A stretch of 64,000 nucleotides of DNA from Massariosphaeria phaeospora (Eukaryota > Ascomycota > Dothideomycetes > Pleosporales), in NCBI GenBank assembly GCA_011032825.1, contig JAADJZ010000028.1, forward strand, positions 434,001 to 498,000, given 5' to 3'. The position numbers and the translations under genes were made by a program. Positions 52,911 through 63,922 of this stretch are shown in pieces; position 1 is the first letter of the stretch; each line of letters begins with the position of its first letter. A model generated the notes under the pieces. It saw only the letters and a list, made by a program, of their open reading frames with translations. It was not told where the DNA came from and made no database searches.

Positions 52911-54672
52911 CTATCGTCGTTGAAGCACGCGCTTGCGAACTAGGTAATAGAGCACGCCAATACCCCAGATGGCGACCAGAATCCCCGCCTGCACCAGCGC
53001 AAACATGGCGCCCCTCACGACGACGAAGCCGCTTATAATGGCAAAGAGTATAGGAATGAGAATGAAGGGCTTGACTGGCCGATGGAGCTCCGGTTCGCGC
53101 CATCTGAGGATGATGGCGCCGAGCACAGTGAGAAAGAAGAAGGCGTATTCGGCGAGGCCGTTGAGTGTGAGTAGAATGCGCATGTTGCCAAAGAGGATGT
53201 ATAGGGCGGAGAGTAGGGTGGAAAGAATGAGGGCGTTGCTGCACATAATTAGCATTGGTGCAATCTAGTTCCGTCAAGGAATGGAAGCGAAAAACAGCGT
53301 ACATTGGGGATTCGCCCCCATCCATGGCCTCATCTGCATCCTCATCCTCATTCCTAGTATCGGATTTTGAGACTTTAAAGGGCCCGACCTGTCCCACCGT
53401 GCCGAAGATGTTGGGAATCCAGGCCTTATTCGCTGCTGCAACAGTCATACGGCCTGCGACGAAGGAATTCCCGAGCGCGGAGCCGGCGATGACGAGGCAG
53501 ATGAGAGCACTAGCGAAGTAGGCGACGGTTTTGCCTAGGAAATAGGTTACTGCAGTCTAGATGGCATTCATGTTAGTCCTCTCGAGTAAAGGATATGTGA
53601 GGAAAACTTACAACTGCAGCCGCGTCCGTGGTCGATACGACATTCCAAGGAAGCAAGACGTAATAGACTGCGTTTGCCGCAACATAGCATACGATGATAG
53701 TGGGGATGGCGGTGTTGACGGCTAGTGGAAGTTGTGTTTTGGGGTGGACAAGTTCGGCTGCGACGTAGTTTGCCTAGCCAGAAATTGTATGAGCAAGCGA
53801 GTTTTGTTTTTCTCTAGATTACGTGTAGATGAGGAAGGGAGACGTACCTTGTCCCAGCCAGAATACGCCCAGAGCGCCCCATACAGCGCCGTACTATAAA
53901 AGCCCAGACTCTCCCACAAACCCACACCTTTCCAATCCACCCCCGCCGTGTCCCTTGCTTCGAACCAACCTTTAGTATGCCAATCTCCGCCCCCCATATC
54001 TCTTTTTCCGTGGCTGCCCGCATATATGAAGACGACGGTTAGTCCTGCGACAATGAGCAGAAATATAGCAAGCAGCTTGACGGCGACGAAGAAATTGCCT
54101 AGTCGTGTACTCGTCTTGGTGCTAATGGAATTGGCAGTTGCAACCACTACAAGCACCAATAGTGAGAATAGCTTATGGGCGATGGGTGGTTCGGGTTCAT
54201 GGACCCCCAAGCTCGAGTAAATGGTCTCCACAAACACGATGCTCAGAATAGCCAGTGTGGCCGGCATGGTCGCCACGATCCAGCTCCATGCGGCCAGATA
54301 CCCGACCCACTCACCATAGCTGTGGGTAAGGTAGGGTTGGATGCCGCCCTCGCCTGGGATGGCGGTGCCAAGCTCGGCCATGGTTAGTGCTCCAGTCCAG
54401 GCGAGGACGCCGCCAACGAGCCAAACGAGTAGAGCAGCACCTGGAGAAGGTACATTTGCGTCGACGGGGCCGGGCGAAGAGAAGACGCCGGAACCGATGA
54501 CGATGCTGATGAGGAGAGCGAAACCATTGAGGGTAGTGAGGCGGCGGGCGAAGGTGCCGCGGGGTTCATGGGCTTCATCGGCATTCTGAGCTTCTGGTCC
54601 AACGTCTGCATCGGGAGTGATGGGGGTAGCGGAGACTTGCCTGAGCAGGGGCGTTGTTTCCGAGGAGGCCAT
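52911..54672 (-). CDS. APC-family amino-acid permease (LAT/methionine-permease type)
   Basis: Four exons on minus: 54672-53848, 53773-53612, 53556-53303 and 53238-52911, giving 522 aa. Introns are 74, 55 and 64 nt with GTACGT, GTAAGT and GTACGC donors; phases 0, 0 and 2. The hydrophilic N-terminus (MASSETTPLLRQ) precedes the first helix with the substrate-site motif SIVIGSGVFSSPG (the GSGIF-like bend of L-type transporters). TMAELGTAIPGEGGIQPYL and ATMPATLAILSIVFVETIYS follow; in all about 12 hydrophobic segments to IWGIGVLYYLV. A dileucine-like TTPLLR at the N-terminus could direct vacuolar sorting. The closest functional class is the fungal high-affinity methionine/neutral amino-acid permease group. 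The exact substrate is not predictable. Gene complete. Confidence 0.9.
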
Positions 54673-56027
54673 GCTGGTGGTTGGTTTGATAGTTGCGGTG
54701 GCTGAGGTTGGTTGGAGGTTGCAGATTAGAGAAGCCGCGGCTAACGAGTGCCAAGGTCCTGTCCCGAACGGGATTGCATGTGACTGAAACGTGACACAAC
54801 ATGGAACTTTGGCCAATATTGACTACATAGCTACTAGAGTCTGGTCAGGGCGACTAGTAACAGGGCAAAGTTTCAGTTGGTGGGTGTTGTTTCTCTATCG
54901 GAATCATGTTGGTTGATACCTAGGTAGGGAAAGTCGAGACGACAGGGTGGCCCGAGCGCGATATCTGCCGCAGGTACCGTACCGATGTGTAGGGAAGCCG
55001 GAAGATAGGTAACTGGGGTCTCTCTTGTTACGGGGTACTGCAGACGGCAATAATAAGAATGCTACCCCCTAGCCTCAGCTAGAAAACCAGACGAGAATGG
55101 CTGCGCCTATGGAGGTAGGTAGTCGGTGTTGTGTCGCCCTGGGCGAAGCGCTCGCAAGTAACGCTCTGAGCTGAGTGGGGTGTTGGTCGCCAACAGAAAC
55201 AGGAAAAGCCAGCCGCCACCCTCCTAAGATTGCCATGTTGCCAGGTGTCGACGTCGCCAGTGGTCGTTGTCGTGGGCCGTGGGCCGTGGACCGTGGCGGA
55301 GTGACTTGTCTAGAGGGTGCTGTTAGCAGTTGTCGCCGTTCATCTGCGGTGGTGGTTAGGCGGCGGCTGCAACAGCCACCCAGGGTTGATCGTACCGGCG
55401 GCGGCCCTGGCGATGAAACGGCGCCGTGGTTGCAAAGCGGGCGACGGGCGGGCGGACGCGACAGAGGGTGGCCCATGGCCCGCCGCGGTGGCTGTGACGC
55501 CGAAGAGCCAGAGCAGCGCTGAGCGGCCCCATTCCGTCACCGCCCGTCGCCCGTGCACGTGCACGTGCCCACGCCCACCCGCACCCGCACTCGCACTCCA
55601 ACATTCATGGCTCGTCCGGGCACCGCTTCTACACCACCCACGCACCTTCTCTCGCTCCCCACGGCCCACAGCCCACAGCCCACAGCCCACAGCCTCACTG
55701 ACGGCAGTACAGTTATCCAGCACACTTAGACCCGCCCACGTAACTCCCCGCCGCATTCTACCACCCGTCGCTCGACTCCAGCGCCCGCTCCTTCACCCCC
55801 AGGAACCGCACCGCAGCGCCCTCCGCAGCCCCAACTGTCGATAGCATCCTCCTCTGAGCCAGGGTCAGGCCCCCAAGCTGTGCACTACGCGGTCATTGCC
55901 GCGCATTCGCAGTATCCTCGGCCACTTGCAGCCCGCGCCCGAATTGCTGGAATAAAGAACGCGCTTGTCGCCAGTGCTCGGAAACTGCCCTCACCGCAAA
56001 TCCCCCACGAACCTGCCCTCCGTCTTC
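54673..56027. other. Divergent promoter region, GC-rich
   Basis: 1.35 kb between the permease and glutaredoxin genes. 55250-55850 is very GC-rich and open in several frames on both strands through composition alone. A CCCACAG tandem repeat lies at about 55662-55694. Confidence 0.55.
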
Positions 56028-56872
56028 ATGATGCCGTCGCAGCGGCGCATGCGGGGCTTCGGCCTGCTGGTCTGCCTCGTCATCGTCATCACCGTCTACA
56101 TGACCAGCGGCGCCAGCCAGACACGGACCTCGCGTTTCTACACCAGGACCCAGGAAGCGCTGCAGTCGCGCGAGTATGAGCAGGCCACCAAGCAGCGCGA
56201 CGCCGACGATGTGGGCGCGCGGCTGAAGGCGGCCGAGAAGGCAGCCAAGGTCAAGGCGGACAAGAAGAGCCAGGTCTTCCTCGACTCGGTCGACGGCGGC
56301 GCCAGCGACAAGAGCGTTGCGGGCCGCGTCAAGCTCAGCCAGCAAGGTGGCGACAACAAGCGCGTGCAAGGCGTGGCAACAGTCGGTGGAGGAGCGCGCC
56401 AACACCACCCCGCCAAGTCCGAGAGCGAGACGCTGGAGGAGCACGAGGTCGAGGTCGAGTTGAACGCCATCTTGAAAAAGAGCCCCAGTATGTGTCCCCG
56501 CGCCGCATTCCTCCCCGCTGCACTACTAACCCGCGCACAGTCATCATCTTCTCCAAGTCCTACTGTCCCCACTCCAAGAAAGCAAAGCATATCCTCCTCG
56601 ACCTGTACAAGATCGTGCCCGAGCCCTTTGTCGTTGAGCTCGACCAACACCCGCTCGGCCCCAAGCTCCAGAACACTCTCGCTGAAAGCACCGGCCGACG
56701 AACCGTGCCCAACGTGCTCATCATCGGCAAGAGCATCGGCGGCGGCGACGACATCCAAGAGCTGCACATGTCGGGAAAGATCATCGACAAGATCACAACC
56801 CTGGCCGGAAGCCGCGTGACCGAAGCCACGAGGAGGGAGTCCCCGCCGGAGATGCGGCCGAGGCGGATATAA
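56028..56872 (+). CDS. Membrane-anchored monothiol glutaredoxin (Grx6/Grx7-like)
   Basis: Two exons, 56028-56487 and 56541-56872, giving 263 aa. The intron (53 nt) is GTATGT...TACTAAC...GCACAG, phase 1. An N-terminal type II signal anchor (GFGLLVCLVIVITVYM, residues about 11-26) is followed by a ~120-residue charged stem and then a glutaredoxin fold. The active site is SKSYCPHSKKAK (Cys about 162) with Ser in place of the second Cys, so it is monothiol. TVPNVLI (cis-Pro loop) and GGGDDIQELH (glutathione site) follow. This matches the yeast Golgi/ER Grx6-Grx7 class, which handle glutathione in the secretory pathway. The long stem is typical of filamentous fungi. The adjacent ATG at 56031 could also serve as start. 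Confidence 0.92.
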
Positions 56873-57661
56873 CTTCTTTGCTCGCATGCTCTGTCTTTTT
56901 CTTCTTGCTTCTTGTGCATACTTAGTCCCCACATTCCGCGGATGGCGTCTGCGCAGAAAAGGTCTTTGGACCCCTTTAACGCATTTCAACGAGGTTATGG
57001 CATTCGGAATCTGACTTGACCTACCGGCATCGCATATCGTGCGCCGTGTCACGGCTTGTCTGGGTTTTCTGGTCCTTTTGAGTAGTCGGTATACCCTGCA
57101 TAATGCGATCAGTTTTATATCCAACCCTACTTTCCTCCCTCGTCTATATCGCTATTTCCAAGCACTTGACAACTGGCCCGGGATGACCACCCCCAGGGAA
57201 AGAGCCATGGTCAGGCGGTTAGGAGCAATTTACGAAAAACTTAGACGCTCAGCAGTGAAAGTCGCGAACGGAACTACCAGGGATAGCCTCTCTACCCGGG
57301 CGCGATAACGAGTATGACGTTTGTTGCTTTTACTGCGCGTACACCGCTTTCCATAAAGTCCGTTTGCTGAGGGTTCTCGCCGCCAACTGCTTTTGTCATC
57401 GCCCGAGTTGAGTACTGCCTACACCCCCTCAACACCTCGCCATCTGCTACACGGTACCCTACCCGCAGTCCGCTCTTCAACCTGCTCAACCCCGGCTGCA
57501 CTACGCACGACAGGCAGCTTTTCCCATCTACCCGCGATCTACAATCTACCACCAAGGCACGCCCTCTATATCACCCCCAACCTCCCAACCATCTAACATC
57601 ACCCCAGCAAACCCCCACCCGCACCAGCCACCCACCCCTCATCTATATCCGACAAGCAAGC
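56873..57661. other. Intergenic, 0.79 kb
   Basis: 3' side of the glutaredoxin gene, then a C/A-rich leader. The frame 57039-57308 lacks an ATG start and family content. Confidence 0.5.
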
Positions 57662-58374
57662 ATGTGCACCTTCTTCCTCCTAACCTACCTCTGCGGCCAC
57701 ACAGCGACCTCGCACCGCTGCCCGCGCAACAACTACTCCGACATCCGGCCTACGCGCACAACCACAATCACAACCGTCGCCGTCGCCACCGACGTTCCCA
57801 CCGCTCCCGATACGGCGGCTCCGGGCCGGCAGGACACGATGCAGCGAGATGTGCAGTACGAGGACACGGGTGGTGGATTTGGATATGGTTACGGACATGA
57901 ACAAGGGTTCCAATACGGCGGTGCCATGTACGCGCCGGCGAGCAATACCAATACCAGGGGCAGCGCCACGTACGAGTCTATCGGTGGAAACGGAGGACGA
58001 AACGATACGTACGCGAACCAGGCCATGCGCTCAACGGGCGGAAACGCCAACAACTACACCACCCCTTACCCCCCACAGTTCACCCCCCTCAACAACAACT
58101 ACGCCACCCCCCCACAATTCACCCCCCTCAACGCCCTTCCCCTTCCCACACTCCCTTCTTTCCCCCCACCCCCTTCCCCCCACCCCCCTTCCCCACCTGC
58201 GCGTTTTCACACCCAGCCACCGCGTTCCACGACCAGGCCTGCGTCGACTGCAAGATGGCGCTGGGCGTTATGCCGGGGCGGCCGACGGGCTTGGCGGATT
58301 GGGCGGAGGTGGGGGGGTTGGAGGGAAGGATGAGGAGGGCGGGGATTGTGGTGGGGGTGGGGGGGTGTGGGTGA
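57662..58374 (+). CDS. Unknown protein with N-terminal Cys/His motif and C-terminal CxxC
   Basis: The ATG at 57662 opens MCTFFLLTYLCGHTATSHRC, a Cys at 2, YLCGH at 9-13 and Cys at 20. A long Gly/Tyr/Asn- then Pro-rich low-complexity middle follows. In the first frame the sequence degrades into poly-Pro/Arg, but in another frame 58198-58374 reads CAFSHPATAFHDQACVDCKM then ALGVMPGRPTGLADW, a clean acidic/Cys-containing ending with a stop at 58372. An intron (acceptor CCCCACAG at 58078 is phase-possible) or a frameshift in the C-rich tract must connect the two; I cannot choose. The motif set C...YLC-x-H...C...CxDC suggests zinc binding. The convergent gene at 59513-60826 has the same set. Function unknown. 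Confidence 0.55.
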
Positions 58375-59512
58375 GGGGGGAGAGGGTGGCATAGTAAGAC
58401 ACGACACGCTGAGACAACTTGCGAAAAGGACCCACGGGAAAGAAACCACGGCGGGAAAGATAGGACTTGTGGACATTTGTGGTTGTTTTGTTTTGCCGGG
58501 GACTGTACTGAGCTGAACTGGGTTGAGCTGAGCTGAGCTGCATTGATTGCTCTGGACTGTAGAAATTGCGTTGGCTTATGAAGGCAATGCTTCTCGTGGG
58601 GCTGCTTGCTTGCTTCAACGACAGATATGATAGATGGATCTTACACGACCCACACAAGCAAGGCACGAGTCTAAAAAAGCCAGCGAGAATCCTAGCGGCA
58701 ATCTAGACGTATACGTGTATGTATTATGGATCTATCCATCGATCCATATACATCTATCTCAAAGAGAAATCTACGGTTCGGTCATGTCAACTGCAATTCC
58801 ATTCCATGCCGCCAAACAAATCAAATCCCACCAATGCACTCCATGCATCGCATCTCTTGTATCAACTTACCTTACTACACTAATTCAATGCAAATGCAAA
58901 TGCATTTATTCTGCTACTTACTCACCCACCGAAGCCAACCTAACCTAACCTGACCTGACCCCACCCGGCAACCCGCGCCTTGTTTAGCTAGCCAGCACAT
59001 ATCTCTATTTTGCAACGCAACGTTCGTTGATTCCAGCACCTGGCAAGTACCTAACCACTCCACTCCACTCCACTCAAGTCATCTTAACTTCACAATTCAC
59101 AAGCCCTAGTTCCTCTGTGTTCCATCCAATCCAATCCAGTTTTTTTTTTTTGGTTTCCAAAGAGACACAGATAAATAGATAGATGGATCGATATGTGCAT
59201 GTATGAGTGTATGAGTGTATTGTGTGAGAGAAAAGAGGCATGAGCACAAGCCCAGGAAATGCATGGGCAGATATGTATCATGCACAGAAATGCCATCGCC
59301 GCAACGCTTTTCGCAGGTGCCGTACCCTACCCTACCCTACCGCAGCAGCAGCAGCAGCAGCAACGCAGTAACGCCATGGAGCTAATCTGCTGTCCGAATC
59401 CATCACACCCAAGCCCCACGCCCACACCACCCCTAACCCCCCATTTTTTCCATCCATCCATCCATCCATCCATCCATCCTTCCTTCCCTCCCCACTCCCC
59501 CCATCCCCTCCC
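58375..59512. other. Convergent 3' region rich in simple repeats
   Basis: Contains GAGCT-type pentamers near 58520-58540, CTAAC/CTGAC repeats near 58938-58960, CACTC repeats at 59058-59075, and TACCC repeats at 59322-59341 running into CAG repeats (59342-59361). CCAT repeats lie at 59450-59478. No gene seen. Confidence 0.65.
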
Positions 59513-60826
59513 TCACGCCTTCTTCCCATCCTCCTTACCACTCTCCACACCAAGCACAGTGCGCGCCGCATGATTGCCAGCCTTATTCTTGTTCTTATTG
59601 CCGTTCCCATTCCCATTCCCACTCCCACTCCCATTGCTCCTACCACCACCCCCACCACCACTGCCGTCCCTCCTATGCCCACCCCCACCGCCTACACTCT
59701 TCCCTCTCCCCTTAGGTCCCCAGTACCCAGCGCGGCCGCCGATATCGACGGCGGGGTGCGGCGACGGCGTGTTGTGCGGGAACGTCGTCGTTGTAGGAGT
59801 AGGAGTAGGAGTAGGAGTAGGGGTAGGGGTAGGGGTAGCTGTAGTCGTAATCGTAGTCGTAGTCGTAGTCGTGGGAGTGGATGGAGCGAGTCCGACTGCG
59901 GGTTTGACGAGCATGGGCATGGATGGTGGTGGAAATGTGGTGGTTTTGGTGATAGAGGAGGAGGGCGGTTTGGGCGGGAGGGTCGATGTGTTGCCCGGGA
60001 GAGTTTTCGTGGGTGGTGGAGCGGCGGTGGGGACCTTGGTGGTAATAGAGACAGCGGGCGTCGGCGTGGGCATCGACTTGATAGGAGGCGTAGAGGCAGA
60101 GACTGCGGGTTTGGAGGGAGCCGGACCGCCAGTAGGACTGAGTGCTGCGACGGGGGTTGTGGTCTTCGCGAGCGCATTCGAGAGCCGACGAGTTGCATAA
60201 CCGTTCTGCGCAGTCGCACCTCCAGCCGACGCGCTCAGCCCTCGGGCATTCACACGCGGAGCAGCAGCGCCCGGCATGCCAACCACGCCCTTGCCCCTGC
60301 CCTTCCCCTTCTCCCAACCCCCAGCTTCTTCCCACGCCCCGCCGTCGCGCTTCTCCGTTTCCACTTTCCCGTTCTCTTCGCTGTTCTTGTTCTCCTGCGC
60401 CATCTTCACCCTCTCGGCCTCACGCTCACGTTCACGCTCACGCTCGCGCTCCCTCTCCGCGCTCTCCAGCGCCTCTTTCTTCACCTTCTCGTCCTTCGCC
60501 TTACGCAGCCTCTCCTCTTCCTCCCTCGCCAGCTGCTCTTTCTTCTTCTTCTCATCGAGGCGGACTTTCCACGGCGCAGCGGGGGCCTTGGCCGCCGCAG
60601 CATCGGCTTCCTTCTCGGCGAGCACGTCTTTCACGAGGCAGTCGTAGCATTTGAAGTACGAGTTGCGCGGAGTGGGTTCCTCGGTGCGGTCGGTGCAGGC
60701 GGGAAGCGGGGCGGCCGGGTTGGCGATGGAAGTCGAGGTGGCGCTTGTGTGGGCGGCTTGGCAGCGGTCAAGGTAGACGTGCGAGTGGCAGGAGCAGAGG
60801 TAGATTTTGCGCCAGTATTTGCACAT
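59513..60826 (-). CDS. Low-complexity coiled-coil protein with N-terminal Cys/His motif
   Basis: Intronless, 437 aa. The N-terminus MCKYWRKIYLCSCHSHVYLD then RC has Cys 2, Cys 11, Cys 13, His and Cys 22. YFKCYDCLVKDVLAEKEAD at about 58-76 supplies a CxxC. A highly charged coiled coil with an (RE)n core runs from about 80 to 160. The rest is Thr/Pro-rich, with a TP dipeptide run encoded by a GTAGGA/GTAGGG hexamer array around 59790-59840, and ends in Gly/Ser/Asn-rich sequence. The spacing of the first Cys residues equals that of the convergent neighbour at 57662, so the two may be distant relatives. No catalytic motif. Probably a nuclear or RNA/zinc-binding scaffold, but that is a guess. Confidence 0.68.
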   Translation of the reverse strand: MCKYWRKIYLCSCHSHVYLDRCQAAHTSATSTSIANPAAPLPACTDRTEEPTPRNSYFKCYDCLVKDVLAEKEADAAAAKAPAAPWKVRLDEKKKKEQLAREEEERLRKAKDEKVKKEALESAEREREREREREREAERVKMAQENKNSEENGKVETEKRDGGAWEEAGGWEKGKGRGKGVVGMPGAAAPRVNARGLSASAGGATAQNGYATRRLSNALAKTTTPVAALSPTGGPAPSKPAVSASTPPIKSMPTPTPAVSITTKVPTAAPPPTKTLPGNTSTLPPKPPSSSITKTTTFPPPSMPMLVKPAVGLAPSTPTTTTTTTITTTATPTPTPTPTPTPTPTTTTFPHNTPSPHPAVDIGGRAGYWGPKGRGKSVGGGGGHRRDGSGGGGGGRSNGSGSGNGNGNGNKNKNKAGNHAARTVLGVESGKEDGKKA

Positions 60827-61408
60827 TTTGGCGGTCGTGGAGATGTCCTGTGAGAGACTGGAGTGAGTGAGGTGCTGGGCAGAGTAGAGTCTGGGAGGTC
60901 GACTTACGTTGATGGTAGATAGAGGACGGAGGTGGAAAGTGAGTGGCTCGCTGTAGTCTATATACGCGGGAGCAGTATTGATGCGGAATGGCGGTTGTTG
61001 ACCTATTGGGAGCGGTGAGATGTTTGTACGACTGCAGAAGGCTGCTTGCTTGTGGGGCTACTATCACCGGAGCGGAGAGAAAGCGACCATGAAGTGAGGC
61101 CGACAAGGAAAGGTTGTGTATGACGTTTGCGTATACTGCGGGAATAGCGGTGTAAAGGCAGGTGAAGTTGGCGACAAGGCAAGGTTCGCCGTCTGTAATG
61201 AATGAGATAAGATATTGCTATTATCGACAAAGGTATCTAGCCAGTAATGGTAGTCTTCAAGAATATTGTACTGATTGTGAAATCGCCAAAACCGAATGAA
61301 ACCTCCAATAGAGAACTTCGCGATCATTCCAGCCAGTCACGATACTGATAGGCCAAACAGCACCCAGCCTCGTGTTTGACCACCACAGAAGACGACCTGG
61401 CTGGTTTG
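60827..61408. other. Intergenic, 0.58 kb
   Basis: Promoter of the coiled-coil gene (minus) and 3' region of the Clr5-domain gene (minus). Short frames only. Confidence 0.5.
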
Positions 61409-63894
61409 TCAATCTTCCATACCTTCGCTAAACCTGTCCCTAAAAGGATCATCATAATCAAACCCCGAGAACAGTTCAAGGAACTCATGCGAAGTGGCTG
61501 CAATGACATCCAAAGCGGCGTTGGCAGCGTCCTGAGTCGAAGTGAGGCTTAGAGTGCCTGTCATGTGCGACAACTCACTCATGGTAGGCACTCTACTCAA
61601 CGCCGAAGGTAGGGTAAACGTCCCGTCAGTGGAGCGCCGCGCAGCCTGTTGAATTTGATCTCGCAAGGCTCGCATAGCCGAAAGCTCAGAAGAGTGACAC
61701 GACGGTGCGAACGGGGAAATCGCGGACGCAAGAGACTCCATGCTCAACCTCGCATGGTTGGACAGAAGCACCGAGAGAGCGGGACTGTCGCGGCGCGAAG
61801 GAGGCGCAAAGTCTTCATGTACGCCCGGAAGGATGATGCTTGAATCGGCTTCAATGAAGGTCCTGGCGAATGTACGTGCCACTTCCGTGAATGCTGAGTA
61901 TTGCTCCCTCTCGCGAGTTGAATGGGTGACGAAGAATGAAACATAATCATGGTACTTCCGCTGTGGTGCAGAGCTAAGCAGAGTCCCCAACAGTGAGTAC
62001 GTGTCGAGGAAACGGCATCCTAAATCCCTGTCTGACAACTGGCAAATCAACCGCAATCCAGCACGCGCCCGGGGAACGACATTAGCTCCAGAGTGGCCTC
62101 TCGGGAGAGCTGCACCCATTATCATGCCACATATAATTGATAGCAGCTCGGCCGACGTGATGCCCATCAATGCCTCGGTCTGAAGCATCCATGTTGGTAA
62201 TGCAGCTCCCAAGCAATCTCGACGTTGAGTTTGCCAACGCTCCCAAAGAGTGCAATAAAGCCCGATATGATCGGTCCAGTACATGTAATGGCGATCGTTT
62301 GAGCGGAAGACGTTCCAGGACTCAGGAAGGGTCAAGTTAGATCGTAGCTCCAAGACGCACCATTGGAGACAAGAACGTAGGCAGGGGTTGCCCATAGATC
62401 CACGACGCAGTTCGAAAGGACCAGGTATACGTTCGAGAAGCCGGATTTGCAAGTGTTCTTTGTCGGTGAAGAGAGATCCCTCGTCCCAAGCGTCCTTCAC
62501 GTAGGCATTCAGATACTCGAGGCACTTGTTCAGGTAGTGGTAGGTGAGAATATCGTAGCGGCGGTGAGTATGCGGGAGTCGGTCGAGCATCTTGTCGTTG
62601 GCCAACTCACATCCGATGACAATTTCGCTAAGGAAATCCTCGTTTTCTTTGAAGTCCGAGCGGGCGTACGTTTCTGCGAGCAACATTCGATACAAGAATT
62701 GCTCTGCGTCGGTAGAAGAATCCCGTGGTTCCTCAAGGGCTTTGTCGAGTTCACTGCGTGCAATATCAATCTGGGAAGCACAAGTTGCAGAACGCACACA
62801 ACTGATCAAGGCCGACGACTTCTCCCACGCCGGTTGTGCGGTCGGCTCCTTCAGTCGCTTCAGTAGGATGGCGAACAACTCAAAAGCGTCACTTTCAAAT
62901 CCGAGGCAGCCGAGGAAGTGCGCAGCCATCTTCATATCCACAAGATCCTCTTCCGAAAAGGTGTGTATCGGTCTACTGCTGTCGAAACATCGCCTTCTAT
63001 TAGATGAGCTTGCAGGAGACGCGCGGGTAATCTTCTCGGAGATGTCTGTGCCAAGGTCGCGGGAGTCATCTGGAAGGAGACGGTCGCTATCGTCCACGTC
63101 GTTGATAGTCATCCAATCGTCGTCTTCCTCGAAAAGGCCGGGGGTGTTCAAGATGGTGTTCGTCGAAGCACCGAGGTTGCTTGAGAACAGGCTATAAGGC
63201 GAGGGACCGAGGTTTGCCGTAGTTGGCCAAGCAGAAGGGGCAGTCTGCGTAGTTGCTCTGGACTGATGACCGGGAGAGGTGAAGGTTTGTGCAGCAGAAC
63301 CGGGCTGGACAGTGCTAGGAGCGTAGGGCTGGCGATAAGCAGGGGCGATGTCGACAGCGGGACTAGGATCAACAAAGGGATCCCTCGAGGCCATGTACCG
63401 GGCCAGCTTCACACGCTTCTTTGGGGGCACAGGAGGCCGTTCCGCGGAGTTGCGGCGACTGTCCTGGCTTTGCAAGCTTCCCATGCTCTTTGGACGCTTC
63501 GGGGGCAGGGCGCGGCCTACGGCGACATGCTCACACCCGGGATCGCGAATGCGTTGGCCTGGCTGATCCTGTGGGCGCAAAGGGCGCGCTTGGAAGTGTG
63601 CGGCATCCCTCCCAGACGTGTTGTACTTCCACAGGCCCCACTTGTCGAATTTGTAGATGTACTGCCGTTGCCTAGGTCGGTCAGCAGTATGCACGGAGCG
63701 CCAGCCTCGCCCGGTGCGTACGATGGTTCAAAGCCATGCGTATCCCTCATGTACGCAGACAGCTCGTCCAAGGTCTTGCTCTGGTACAAAGCGCGGAGCT
63801 CCTGCTCGTGCTCGGCCCATTTGGCTGGCGGGATGGCTTTGGCGCGCGGGGCGGGGTGGTCGACGAATCGAAGTTGGGTGTGGAGTGACGACAT
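61409..63894 (-). CDS. Clr5-domain protein
   Basis: Two exons on minus, 63894-63722 and 63671-61409, giving 811 aa. The 50-nt intron is GTACGC...CTGAC...CCTAG, phase 2. Splicing rebuilds the Clr5 domain (residues about 20-75): IPPAKWAEHEQELRALYQSK, TLDELSAYMRDTHGFEPSQR and QYIYKFDKWGLWKYN. In fission yeast Clr5 is a gene-silencing factor; in filamentous fungi the domain heads many proteins of unknown role. A basic PPKRPKS / PPKKRVKLARY stretch (about 95-130) could be a nuclear localisation signal. The remaining ~600 residues are helical (TPR-like in character, e.g. AAHFLGCLGFESDAFELFAI) without clear repeats. An ATG at 63922 opens an overlapping upstream frame (separate finding). Confidence 0.85.
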
Positions 63895-63922
63895 GGCGGT
63901 CGAGCAATGGTTCACATCTCAT
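63728..63922 (-). promoter_or_regulatory. Overlapping upstream ORF of the Clr5-domain gene
   Basis: An ATG at 63922, 28 nt before the main start, reads MRCEPLLDRHVVTP... in a different frame and stops at 63728, well inside the main exon 1. If in the mRNA leader it would reduce main-frame initiation. Whether transcripts include it is unknown. Confidence 0.4.

Noticed and set aside
57039..57308. 89-codon plus ORF after the glutaredoxin gene
   Set aside because: No ATG start and no recognisable motif; likely 3' UTR or spacer.
58934..59342. Telomere-like CTAAC and TACCC repeats
   Set aside because: Only two to four imperfect units inside a convergent gene spacer; neither matches a run of CCCTAA, and core genes continue on both sides.
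59570..60853. Two long plus-strand frames (427 and 208 codons) opposite the coiled-coil gene
   Set aside because: Low-complexity Arg/Ser and Gly/Val runs created by the repeat array; the minus frame has an ordered N-terminal motif and an ATG in good context.
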